Positions 1-7,036 of a DNA stretch of 37,999 bases are shown one piece after another (position 1 is the first letter of the stretch; each line of letters starts with the position of its first letter). The notes beneath the pieces were generated by a model. It ran no database searches. It was not told the DNA's origin and saw only the letters and a program-made list of their open reading frames with translations. The translations under genes were made by a program, and so were the position numbers. Origin of the DNA: a candidate division Kazan bacterium RIFCSPLOWO2_01_FULL_48_13 (GTDB lineage: Bacteria > Patescibacteriota > Kazan-3B-28 > UBA10110); the NCBI GenBank assembly GCA_001771275.1, contig METE01000002.1, positions 41,983 through 79,981 of the forward strand. Direction: 5' to 3'.

Positions 1-1911
1 CGAGCCGGTGGTTTTCATATGAGCAGTGAGACAGGTTGGACTCAACGCATCTTAGATGCGGTCGGCAAAAAATACGGCTTTCGATTGGATCAACCAATTG
101 GTAAATTCGGCAAACACGCGCTGGATGTTCTATTGTATGGTAGTGGTGACGAAGAGGTAGTGGCAAAATATCGGACTGCTCGCGGCAATCTAAACGAATA
201 TGTCGTAAAGTGGGAAGGCATTCTCCCTAATCTAATGCGGCGGTACAAAGAGACCGATTCCGATTTTGTCCGGGCTGAGATCGATAAAATTATGGTCGAA
301 CGGATCTGTCCGGTGTGCCAGGGCGGGCGGCTAAGAGCCGAATCGGCGGCGGTCACGGTGGGGGGAAGCTCGATCGTAACGGTTTCGGCGATGTCGATCG
401 AACAGCTGAATAAATTTTTCGATAAGTTAAAATTAGACAGCCAGCGTACTTTAATCGCGGTCCAGATCTTAAAAGAGATTAAAGAGCGGATTGGTTTTCT
501 TAACAATGTTGGGCTAAGCTATCTTACACTTAATCGCAGCGCCACTACGCTATCAGGAGGTGAGGCGCAGCGAATTAGATTGGCAACTCAGATCGGCTCG
601 GGACTTTCCGGAGTAATTTATATTTTGGATGAGCCATCGATCGGTCTGCATCAGCACGACAACGGTAAGTTGATTAAATCGCTGAAGGGCTTGCGTGATT
701 TGGGCAACACGGTATTAGTGGTAGAGCACGATGAGGAAACTATTTTAGAAGCGGACTATGTGGTGGATATGGGACCAGGCGCGGGAGCATTGGGTGGGTA
801 TGTGGTGGCGGTCGGTACGCCTGATCAGATTAAAAAGAATAAAAATTCGCTGACTGGTCAATATCTCTCGGGCAAGGCAAAGGTCAAAGTGCCTAGTGTC
901 CGCCGGCTGCCCAATGGCAAGCACCTATTAATTAAAGGCGCTAGCGAATTCAATCTCAAAAATATTGATGTCGAAATACCTTTGGGATTATTTGTCTGCG
1001 TTACTGGTCTCTCGGGTTCGGGCAAATCGACATTGATTAATGAGATCTTAGTTAAAAAGATCAGCCAGACTTTATATGGCTCGCATGCGGCGCCGGGCAA
1101 ACACAAAGCCATCGAGGGCCTGGACTATTTGGATAAGATCATCAGTATCGATCAATCGCCGATCGGAAGAAGCCCTCGGAGCAATCCCGCTACCTATACG
1201 GGCGTGTTCACGGATATCCGGGACCTGTTTAGCAAACTTCCGGAAGCGCAAATTAGGGGTTATGCGCCCGGTCGATTTAGTTTTAATGTAAAAGGCGGCC
1301 GGTGTGAAAACTGCCAGGGCGACGGCGTGATCAAGATCGAGATGCACTTCTTGCCGGATGTGTATGTGCCGTGTGATGTCTGTAAAGGCAAGCGCTACAA
1401 TCAGGAGGTATTGGAAGTTCATTACAACGGCAAAAACATTTCCGAGGTATTAAATATGTCGGTCGGAGAAGCGTTGGAATTCTTCAAACATATTCCCGCT
1501 ATTCAGAATAAATTAGCTACCCTGCAAGAAGTGGGATTAGGCTACATTACTTTAGGCCAACCCGCCACTCAACTCTCTGGCGGTGAAGCTCAGCGAATTA
1601 AACTGGCATCCGAATTATCGCGGCGGGCAACGGGCAAGACCTTGTATGTGTTGGATGAGCCGACTACTGGTTTGCACTTTGATGATGTTAAAAGGTTGTT
1701 GGCAGTGTTAACGCAGCTGGTCGATAAAGGTAACACCGTATTAGTGATTGAGCATAATTTAGATGTAATCAAAACTGCCGACTGGATCATTGATCTGGGG
1801 CCCGAAGGGGGAGATAAGGGTGGGGAGATCGTAGCGGTTGGTACGCCGGAAAAGGTCGCCAAAGTTAAGCGATCATATACTGGGCAGTATCTCCAAAAAG
1901 TCCTCAAATAA
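1..1911 (+). CDS. uvrA: UvrA, excinuclease ABC subunit A (5' end outside window)
   Basis: Damage-sensing ATPase of nucleotide excision repair, acting as a dimer that loads UvrB on DNA. The frame is open from base 1 (it reads R-A-G-G-F-H before the first ATG at 19), so the ORF-track start is an artefact and about 300 N-terminal residues, including the first Walker A, lie upstream. Visible: the first zinc-module half [12 protein letters not shown] signature [12 protein letters not shown] with [11 protein letters not shown], second Walker [10 protein letters not shown], the second zinc module (CENCQGDG...CDVCKGKR), second signature [12 protein letters not shown] with [13 protein letters not shown], and a normal C-terminus. 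About 636 residues are seen against roughly 940 in the family. A repeat-rich intergenic region follows. Confidence 0.97.
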   Translation, partial: RAGGFHMSSETGWTQRILDAVGKKYGFRLDQPIGKFGKHALDVLLYGSGDEEVVAKYRTARGNLNEYVVKWEGILPNLMRRYKETDSDFVRAEIDKIMVERICPVCQGGRLRAESAAVTVGGSSIVTVSAMSIEQLNKFFDKLKLDSQRTLIAVQILKEIKERIGFLNNVGLSYLTLNRSATTLSGGEAQRIRLATQIGSGLSGVIYILDEPSIGLHQHDNGKLIKSLKGLRDLGNTVLVVEHDEETILEADYVVDMGPGAGALGGYVVAVGTPDQIKKNKNSLTGQYLSGKAKVKVPSVRRLPNGKHLLIKGASEFNLKNIDVEIPLGLFVCVTGLSGSGKSTLINEILVKKISQTLYGSHAAPGKHKAIEGLDYLDKIISIDQSPIGRSPRSNPATYTGVFTDIRDLFSKLPEAQIRGYAPGRFSFNVKGGRCENCQGDGVIKIEMHFLPDVYVPCDVCKGKRYNQEVLEVHYNGKNISEVLNMSVGEALEFFKHIPAIQNKLATLQEVGLGYITLGQPATQLSGGEAQRIKLASELSRRATGKTLYVLDEPTTGLHFDDVKRLLAVLTQLVDKGNTVLVIEHNLDVIKTADWIIDLGPEGGDKGGEIVAVGTPEKVAKVKRSYTGQYLQKVLK

Positions 1912-1965
1912 TATTGCCATTCTGTCAGCCCGACTCCCTTGCCATCCTGCCCCGACTCATTTCCC

Positions 1966-2004
1966 GTCATTCTGGTAAGCCCAGCAGGGCGCACCCAGAA
2001 TCTT
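1966..2004. repeat. Dispersed palindromic repeat, GTCATTCTGG type
   Basis: GTCATTCTGG ... CCAGAATCTT forms a hairpin with the loop arm CCCAGCAGGGCGC. The same outer arms occur at 16204-16248 with a different inner palindrome (CCGTCAGCCGACGGA). A second hairpin (GCCACCC-at-CCGTC-ggct-GACGG-ac-GGGTGGC) follows at 2026-2057. These copies lie just after uvrA and belong to the family also found inside uvrC and ligA. Confidence 0.7.
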
Positions 2005-2025
2005 TACAATATTATTATTCTTTTT

Positions 2026-2057
2026 GCCACCCATCCGTCGGCTGACGGACGGGTGGC
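2026..2057. repeat. Perfect inverted repeat, GCCACCCATCCGTC arms
   Basis: A 14-base arm is followed by the loop GGCT and the exact complementary arm. There is no T-run on the plus side. The inner CCGTC/GACGG palindrome recurs in the repeat at 16218-16232, so this is probably a repeat module rather than a terminator. Confidence 0.65.
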
Positions 2058-2097
2058 CCCAAAGGCGGGCCCGACTACGCCAAGCTATCCGTAATGT

Positions 2098-2216
2098 AAA
2101 ATCAGCTTACCGCTTAACCCGCCCGAACGTACCGTTCGGTACGGGCGGGTGGGTCGAACTCCCCAGCACTTAATTTAAGTGCTGGGTCAAACAACGACCC
2201 CGCGACGCTGATTTTT
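2098..2216. ncRNA. Candidate structured RNA domain, three-helix junction
   Basis: AAAATCAGC-type closing helix (2098-2106 with 2207-2215) encloses two arms. Arm 1 is CCCGCCCG...CGGGCGGG around a TACCG-tt-CGGTA hairpin. Arm 2 is GGGTCG (2151-2156) with CGACCC (2195-2200), capped by a perfect 10-bp hairpin CCCAGCACTT-aattt-AAGTGCTGGG. Both outer edges end in A/T runs, so the strand is not decided. I see no match to tmRNA, RNase P RNA, SRP RNA or a riboswitch I know. It may be a leader, a terminator complex or a large repeat element. Confidence 0.5.
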
Positions 2217-2461
2217 CAAACGGCTCACGCTTGGCTCCGTAAGGGCATAAGGGACGCTTAAGCTCCAATGGCGGAAATAAAACGGCTTAATGGGTTTGGG
2301 GCCACCAAAATAGAACCAACTGAAGTTGACTGGTAGGTTTGTTTTAAGTACGCTCGAGTGTAGGCGACCGTGCCTGCTCAACCCTGAGGAGGTGGCTTAA
2401 CCCGTAAGTTCCCCACAGGGGAATGCCTCGCAGGAGTTGATTGAAAAAAGAGGAGACTTCC
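2217..2461 (+). promoter_or_regulatory. Structured leader candidate upstream of the 2462 gene
   Basis: A long interrupted helix pairs CTTA..GGGTT..GGCCACC (2286-2306) with GGTGGC..AACCC..TAAG (2391-2408). It encloses small hairpins CAAC-tgaa-GTTG and AGGC-gaccgt-GCCT. It is followed by TTCCCC-aca-GGGGAA (2409-2423) and by CCTC that can pair with the GAGG overlapping the SD of the next gene. That layout could control translation, but no known riboswitch core was recognised and no convincing promoter was found upstream. Confidence 0.4.
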
Positions 2462-3373
2462 ATGCAGAAGTCAACTTGGATGAGTGTTGGACAGGCCCAT
2501 CGATTGGGCAAGTTTGTTGTTGAGGCGTTGTTGGCCGTGCGGAGTTATTTTAGCTCCGGCGTAGTCCAAAAAAAGATTAGTGATGGGGATTGGGTATCCA
2601 ATTTTAAGCAGGAATTTATCCAACTGGTTAAGAGGCTGATACCGACTAATCCTTTTTCAAGAGAGCGGGTGGATCGGGCGGCCGATTACCCTAAGGGGTG
2701 GACATTGCCTCCGCTGGACGATCAAAAGGCGCGTTTGACAGAAATATTTCCCCGAATAGATCTGTCCCATGTCGACGCATTGGTGGATGATATTAAGATC
2801 CCCAAATCCAAGCACAGGTTTGTGGACGGGATCGCAATAATTCCCAAGTTTACCCATCTGCTCAAAACCGTTGCGAATCGGAGCGACTTTAACAGCGATT
2901 ATGCGATGATTGGATCGGAATTAGTTAAGCGCATTTCGTTATCCCAGTCATTTTACAACAAGGCCGGTCCCATAGATGACAGGCATATCCGGGTGGATAA
3001 CGAGGCAATGGAGATTGTCTCCAGGCTCGAAGGCTCAACCTTGGGTGATGTTTTAGTGCTTCCAATTAACTTTGGCAGCTTCTATGCTGGATGGTCTCCC
3101 CGAGCAGCTAAATGGGAAGCGCTGAGCAATGGACAGCTTCCGCTGATCTCTGTCCAGATTTTCTGCCTGCTGTTAACTATGCCAGATAGATTAGCGTCTG
3201 GCAGTCTGGGCGTTGATCTATCGGCCGATGGATGGGATCCCGACGGAACTCAAATCTGGTCGTCTTGTACCACATATCTCACAATGGAAAAAGACGAAAT
3301 AGAGTTGTCGATGGGGTCTTCCGGCGAGCCTACCGGCGGTTATGGGACCCCAATAGCTTTCTTGGAGCTGTAA
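2462..3373 (+). CDS. Hypothetical protein, 303 aa, function unknown
   Basis: I chose ATG 2462 (start MQKSTWMSVG) because GAGGAG lies about 8 bases upstream; the ORF-track start at TTG 2441 would precede the SD. There is no signal peptide or clear membrane segment. The N-terminal third is helical and basic. The rest contains a conserved-looking middle (NFGSFYAGWSPRAAKWEAL) and an acidic C-terminal part rich in G, S and T. Two Cys (IFCLLL, WSSCTT) are not arranged as a metal site. The GC-rich codon use and strong SD resemble purA and the small genes at 5872 and 13501, not the neighbouring uvrC. I do not recognise a domain. Confidence 0.75.
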   Translation: MQKSTWMSVGQAHRLGKFVVEALLAVRSYFSSGVVQKKISDGDWVSNFKQEFIQLVKRLIPTNPFSRERVDRAADYPKGWTLPPLDDQKARLTEIFPRIDLSHVDALVDDIKIPKSKHRFVDGIAIIPKFTHLLKTVANRSDFNSDYAMIGSELVKRISLSQSFYNKAGPIDDRHIRVDNEAMEIVSRLEGSTLGDVLVLPINFGSFYAGWSPRAAKWEALSNGQLPLISVQIFCLLLTMPDRLASGSLGVDLSADGWDPDGTQIWSSCTTYLTMEKDEIELSMGSSGEPTGGYGTPIAFLEL

Positions 3374-3440
3374 CTTTTTATGCTCGATTTGGCAATGGCG
3401 GGTGGAAACACTCGCCATATTTTTATTCGAAGTAACTGGG

Positions 3441-3457
3441 ATGATAGTTGTTATCAT
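3441..3457 (+). promoter_or_regulatory. uvrC extended -10 box inside a small palindrome
   Basis: TGT-TATCAT ends six bases before the uvrC ATG, so the transcript would start at or next to the start codon. ATGATA (3441) and TATCAT (3452) form an inverted repeat with a 5-base gap overlapping the -10, which could be an operator. No -35 was seen. Confidence 0.45.
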
Positions 3458-3463
3458 ATAGAT

Positions 3464-5722
3464 ATGGCGGTTTCCAAAACCTTCAGTCCAGATTTAAAGC
3501 AGATCCCGAATAGCCCCGGGGTGTATTTGATGTATGGGGGGATTGCTCTGCGTCATCCTGAATCCGCCAACCGGCGGATGAAGGATATAGGTCGTAAGGC
3601 CGCTTCGCTAGCCTGCCTGCGGACGCGGGACGCGGCCAGGGATTCTTCGGCTGGTCGCCTCAGAATGACAGCAAAAGAGGGTAAAGTGATTTATGTGGGG
3701 AAGGCGATCAACTTGCGGAAGCGGGTGTCTTCGTATTGGAAACAGCCAGTTAAGCAAAGTATCAAAACGCAAGCGCTGATCAAGCAGGTGGCGAAATTGG
3801 ATTTTATGGCTACCGATACCGAAGCCGAAGCGCTGATATTAGAGAACGAATTAATTAAGAAATATCAGCCGCAATATAATGTACTGCTCAGGGACGATAA
3901 AACCTTTCAATATATTCGCATTGGGTTAGATCAAAAATTTCCGGAAGTTTCGGCGGTTCGCCGAGTTAACCCCCAGGAGATTAAGAGTCGGGACCCCAAC
4001 CGGCCGAGATATTTTGGGCCCTACACGGCCGGGAGCACGGTGAAGAACACCCTCAAGTTATTAAATAGTATTTTCCCGATCTGCGGTAAAGCGCGAGAAT
4101 TAAATTTACAGAATAAGATTCCTGCCGGAGTTTACCCTCGACTGCGATCGGGGGCAGGAATGACAAGAGGGGGAGCAGGTCCGCCAGCCGGCGGAGACGA
4201 GAAGGGAGCAGGAATGACAAGAACTGGTTTGTCATCCCGGACCGGATGGACTATGGCCGATCAGGATCCGGGATCTTTTGTTGCGCCATTAAAGGCGCCG
4301 TGTCTTAACTACCATCTGGGGAGATGTTTGGGGGTCTGCGTTGGCAAAGCGACCGGTGCGGACTATCGAGCGGCGATTGATAGAGTAGTTAAATTCTTGG
4401 GCGGTGACACCAAAAACATTATTAAATATCTGCAGGCGCGGATGTCGCGATTATCGAGTGAGCGAAGATTTGAAGAAGCGGCCCGACTTAGGGATCGGAT
4501 AAATTCGTTAGAACAGTTATTTGAACAACAAAAAGTTTCTCGGCCAAAAGATTTGGAACAAGATTTCTTAGGCTGGTTAGTAGAAGGCGAGAAGATGATC
4601 GTCTCGCGCGCTCAAGTTCGGGGTGGCAGGTTGCTCGGCCAGCAGACTTTTGTGTTAAACGCGCCGCTTAGGGATGCCGAGGCCAATTTAATGTCGCAAG
4701 CGATCATTACCATTTACGATAAAGTATTCGAAGATCTGCCCAGAGAAATTATTGTGCCGGTATTACCAGAAGATTCGGGAGCGATCGAAAAGTGGTTAAG
4801 CGATAGGCGAATCAATCCCACCCCACCTCTCTCCGAGTCCAGAGACTCTCAGAGTCGGCGACCCCTTGGTAAGGGGAGGAGCAAAAATAATCCCCTCCTT
4901 TCCAAGGAGGGGGCAGGGGTGGTTGGGAGGAGAGGAGGAGTTCGTGTTATAGTGCCACAAAAGGGGCCGAATCAAAAGTTGCTATCACTGGCCCAGCGTA
5001 ATGCTGCTCAACATTCCGGGTCGCTCTTGGATGTGGACGAACGATTAGGGGTTAAAAAAGCATTAGTAGAGCTCAAAAATCTGCTCAAGCTAAAAAAGCT
5101 GGAGCGGTTAGAAGCCTACGACATCTCGCATTTTGGGGGGACCCACACCGTTGGTTCGATGGTGGTATTGGTGGGTGGCAAGCCCGACAAAAATCACTAT
5201 CGCCGGTTTCGCGTTAAAACGGTACCTGGCATTGATGATTATGCCGCTTTGGGCGAAGTGATCACTCGAAGATTAAGCCCCAAACGCCGAACCGATAAGA
5301 GATTCGCGGTCGGTTTGCCGGATGCAATTTTAATTGATGGCGGAAAAGGCCAGTTAAGTGCGGTGTTAAAAAATGTAACAGCGGATGATAAAAAGAAAAT
5401 TCGGTTTTTTAGTTTGGCCAAACGGGAAGAAGAGATATTTTTGCCCGATAAGTCACAGCCGGTAATTTTGCCCAAGAATTCGGTGGCGTTGCAGCTGTTG
5501 CAACGGCTGCGGGATGAAGCGCATCGATTTGCGATCAGCTACCAAACGGTATTAAAAGCAAAGCAGTTGATAGGAAGCACGGAGAGATTGGCGGGCATTG
5601 GCGCCGCTACCCGCAAAAAATTGGTAAAGCAGTTTGGCAGTTTATCAGCCGCCCGCCGGGCGAGTGATAGTGAACTGGCTCAAGCTTTGAGTGAAAAACA
5701 AATTCGCTCATTCCGATTGTGA
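3464..5722 (+). CDS. uvrC: UvrC, excinuclease ABC subunit C with three repeat-derived insertions
   Basis: Makes both incisions around a lesion held by UvrB. Start ATG 3464 (MAVSKTFSPDL) gives the normal beginning of the GIY-YIG domain; the ORF-track start adds 28 unlikely residues. Order: GIY-YIG nuclease (PGVYLMY...VIYVGKAINLRKRV), the PCLNYHLGRCLGVC cysteine segment, UVR helical pair (RRFEEAARLRDRI), the RNase-H-like nuclease (EAYDISHFGGTHTVGS, LPDAILIDGGKGQL) and a C-terminal helix-hairpin-helix. It is 752 aa against about 610 usually. The excess is accounted for by inserts at residues ~27-73, ~219-272 and ~450-490, which translate small palindromic repeats. Catalytic motifs are intact, so the protein is probably functional. 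Confidence 0.95.
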   Translation: MAVSKTFSPDLKQIPNSPGVYLMYGGIALRHPESANRRMKDIGRKAASLACLRTRDAARDSSAGRLRMTAKEGKVIYVGKAINLRKRVSSYWKQPVKQSIKTQALIKQVAKLDFMATDTEAEALILENELIKKYQPQYNVLLRDDKTFQYIRIGLDQKFPEVSAVRRVNPQEIKSRDPNRPRYFGPYTAGSTVKNTLKLLNSIFPICGKARELNLQNKIPAGVYPRLRSGAGMTRGGAGPPAGGDEKGAGMTRTGLSSRTGWTMADQDPGSFVAPLKAPCLNYHLGRCLGVCVGKATGADYRAAIDRVVKFLGGDTKNIIKYLQARMSRLSSERRFEEAARLRDRINSLEQLFEQQKVSRPKDLEQDFLGWLVEGEKMIVSRAQVRGGRLLGQQTFVLNAPLRDAEANLMSQAIITIYDKVFEDLPREIIVPVLPEDSGAIEKWLSDRRINPTPPLSESRDSQSRRPLGKGRSKNNPLLSKEGAGVVGRRGGVRVIVPQKGPNQKLLSLAQRNAAQHSGSLLDVDERLGVKKALVELKNLLKLKKLERLEAYDISHFGGTHTVGSMVVLVGGKPDKNHYRRFRVKTVPGIDDYAALGEVITRRLSPKRRTDKRFAVGLPDAILIDGGKGQLSAVLKNVTADDKKKIRFFSLAKREEEIFLPDKSQPVILPKNSVALQLLQRLRDEAHRFAISYQTVLKAKQLIGSTERLAGIGAATRKKLVKQFGSLSAARRASDSELAQALSEKQIRSFRL
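3551..3670. repeat. Palindromic repeat inserted in frame in uvrC (first)
   Basis: The ends are GTCATCCTGA and TCAGAATGAC, which are inverted copies of each other. AATCCGCC-aacc-GGCGGATG lies inside. It splits the GIY-YIG domain between LMYGG and KVIYVGK and adds about 47 residues without a stop. Confidence 0.8.
4118..4279. repeat. Palindromic repeats inserted in frame in uvrC (second)
   Basis: Starts with AGATTCCTGCC and later GGGGCAGGAATGACA, then another GCAGGAATGACA copy, then GTCATCCCGGACCGG ... GATCCGGGATCTTTT. It looks like at least two adjacent units. Translated, it separates FPICGKA from PCLNYHLGRC, where UvrC normally has only a short linker. Confidence 0.8.
4816..4928. repeat. Palindromic repeat inserted in frame in uvrC (third, different family)
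   Basis: Outer arms are TCCCACCCCACC and GGGGTGGTTGGGA. Inner hairpins are CCCCTTggtAAGGGG and CCCCTCCTTtcCAAGGAGGGG. The resulting peptide (PTPPLSES...GVVGRRGG) has no UvrC counterpart. The sequence differs from the GTCAT family. Confidence 0.75.
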
Positions 5723-5797
5723 GAATGGGGGAGGGTTGACGGGGGAGCCGGATTATGGCACACTAACCAGCACTTTTACTGATTTGTGTTTGGCAAC

Positions 5798-5826
5798 TTG
5801 ACACTTACCGAGTACGGAAAGAATAC
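5798..5826 (+). promoter_or_regulatory. Promoter TTGACA-17-GAATAC
   Basis: Consensus -35 and a moderate -10 with 17-base spacing, giving a leader of about 40 bases before the 5872 gene. Confidence 0.55.
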
Positions 5827-5871
5827 AGAGGTTGTCCCTGTCGAAAGCATCGGCGGGAAGGAGTGTTAATT

Positions 5872-6432
5872 GTGAACGAGAATGGAGATTCGACTGCAGC
5901 TACCGGCGTTGGGAGGCTCTGCAGCCTCTTTGCCAAAATGATAACTCCTCGTCCCCTCGATGAGGTGATCGCGGGATTTCAGGACAAGGGAGTGATGGTT
6001 TGTCTCTCGTTAGAGGAGCTGTTGGACGAGAGCCGGTTCATTTTTAACTCCGGGCATCGTTACACGGTGCCAAAGGTGGGGCAGGACGATGAGCCAACGC
6101 CTGCCTACCTATTGGAGGCTGAACGGCGCGAAGGTCGTCAACCGCAGGTGCCATTGAGCGATCTATTTAAGCGTCCTAACGAGGGGCTAACCCTCAGTGA
6201 GGGCATCTGCTCGATCGTCACACTATTGCCGGTAGAGCAATTAACAGGGATGTTATGTTTCGGCTCCCGGCAAGAGAACATGGTTGACGGGATGATCGAA
6301 TTCCCGATGGTAAGGATATCCAAGGATGACCCATCCCAGATCTTGGTTGAGTGGGTCGATCTCAACAGCTCCGTCGACGAAGCGGCGGTCTGGTGGGTCA
6401 CCCAACGGCACCGGAAAGAGGACGAGAGGTAG
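5872..6432 (+). CDS. Hypothetical protein, 186 aa
   Basis: GTG 5872 is preferred because AAGGAG at 5858-5863 sits 8 bases upstream; the ORF-track GTG at 5863 overlaps that SD. The product is acidic, soluble-looking and has no signal or membrane segment. Segments such as LDEVIAGFQDKGVMVCLSLEELL and VPLSDLFKRPNEGLTL suggest an ordered alpha/beta protein, and the end (WWVTQRHRKEDER) is charged. It is monocistronic with its own promoter. No family recognised. Confidence 0.7.
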   Translation: MNENGDSTAATGVGRLCSLFAKMITPRPLDEVIAGFQDKGVMVCLSLEELLDESRFIFNSGHRYTVPKVGQDDEPTPAYLLEAERREGRQPQVPLSDLFKRPNEGLTLSEGICSIVTLLPVEQLTGMLCFGSRQENMVDGMIEFPMVRISKDDPSQILVEWVDLNSSVDEAAVWWVTQRHRKEDER

Positions 6433-6584
6433 ACAGCCAGGCTCGGTGATGTAAAAGGATGTGGAATGTGGGGGATAGTTTCACCCAAATGTTTTAGACC
6501 ATCAATTTCTTGATGCGCGTTAATCAGAACAGCGCTAAAGATATTCGGTGGTCTTTTTTATTCTACGATTATAGGCAGGATAAA

Positions 6585-6614
6585 ATGACGGCAAGCAAGA
6601 GATGCGTATATAAT
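6585..6614 (+). promoter_or_regulatory. Promoter ATGACG-18-TATAAT, leaderless start
   Basis: A perfect TATAAT (6609-6614) lies six bases before ATG 6621, with a weak -35. Transcription would begin at the start codon. Confidence 0.55.
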
Positions 6615-6620
6615 AGTTAT

Positions 6621-6905
6621 ATGAAGGTGGATAAAAGCAAGCTCAAGGCAGCGGGGATGGTGGCGGCAGTAATCGCCGTGGTCGGGGTTATCGTCATCGT
6701 TGGCAATGGCCAGATCAGCCTAACCAAGGGAGTGAGCGCCGATCTGGGGGATCTGGCGGTGGGCAAGGTGACGGTAATGTCGCAAGAGACATACGACACC
6801 GCGGTGAAAAAATTAAATGCTTACTTTGCCGAGGCGGGAAACAAAACCGCACAAGACACACTCATAACCGAAGTTGTCAATATCCTAAAGGAAGTCCAAC
6901 GGTAG
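6621..6905 (+). CDS. Small single-pass membrane protein, 94 aa
   Basis: ATG 6621 (MKVDKSKLK) is placed by the TATAAT six bases upstream; the ORF-track extension to 6510 runs through the promoter. Residues ~10-31 form a strongly hydrophobic helix (GMVAAVIAVVGVIVIVG) after a basic start, predicting N-in insertion. The short C-terminal part (TYDTAVKKLNAYFAEAG... VVNILKEVQR) looks helical and would lie outside the membrane. A clear terminator follows. The function is unknown. Confidence 0.65.
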   Translation: MKVDKSKLKAAGMVAAVIAVVGVIVIVGNGQISLTKGVSADLGDLAVGKVTVMSQETYDTAVKKLNAYFAEAGNKTAQDTLITEVVNILKEVQR

Positions 6906-6935
6906 TATCCTATCCTGTGGATAAATATGGTTGAT

Positions 6936-6958
6936 ATCGGCTCTGACAGCCGATTTTT
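6936..6958 (+). terminator. Rho-independent terminator after the 6621 gene
   Basis: ATCGGCT-ctgac-AGCCGAT followed by TTTT, a perfect 7-bp stem 30 bases after the stop codon. Confidence 0.85.
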
Positions 6959-6984
6959 AGTACTAATATGGGTTGATAAAATCA

Positions 6985-7013
6985 TTGACATTGTAAGTCA
7001 AGTATGGTATAAT
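6985..7013 (+). promoter_or_regulatory. Promoter TTGACA-17-TATAAT (extended, ATGG before -10)
   Basis: Both hexamers match the consensus, with 17-base spacing ending in ATGG. It drives the sigma4-HARE gene with a leader of about 17 bases. Confidence 0.9.
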
Positions 7014-7036
7014 GGAAACAAGTTAGTTGGAGTACT

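Noticed and set aside
2145-2168. tRNA T-arm-like GGGTCGAACTCCCC
   Set aside because: The T-stem does not pair properly and no acceptor, D or anticodon arms fit around it.
2098-2440. tmRNA, RNase P RNA, SRP RNA or a known riboswitch
   Set aside because: No GGTTTCGAC-type tmRNA start, no tag frame, no GGAAAGTCC core of RNase P RNA, no SRP core, and no known aptamer motif.
3464-5722. uvrC as a pseudogene or assembly chimera because of extra segments
   Set aside because: The frame is open throughout, all catalytic motifs are present and the extra segments match repeats seen elsewhere.
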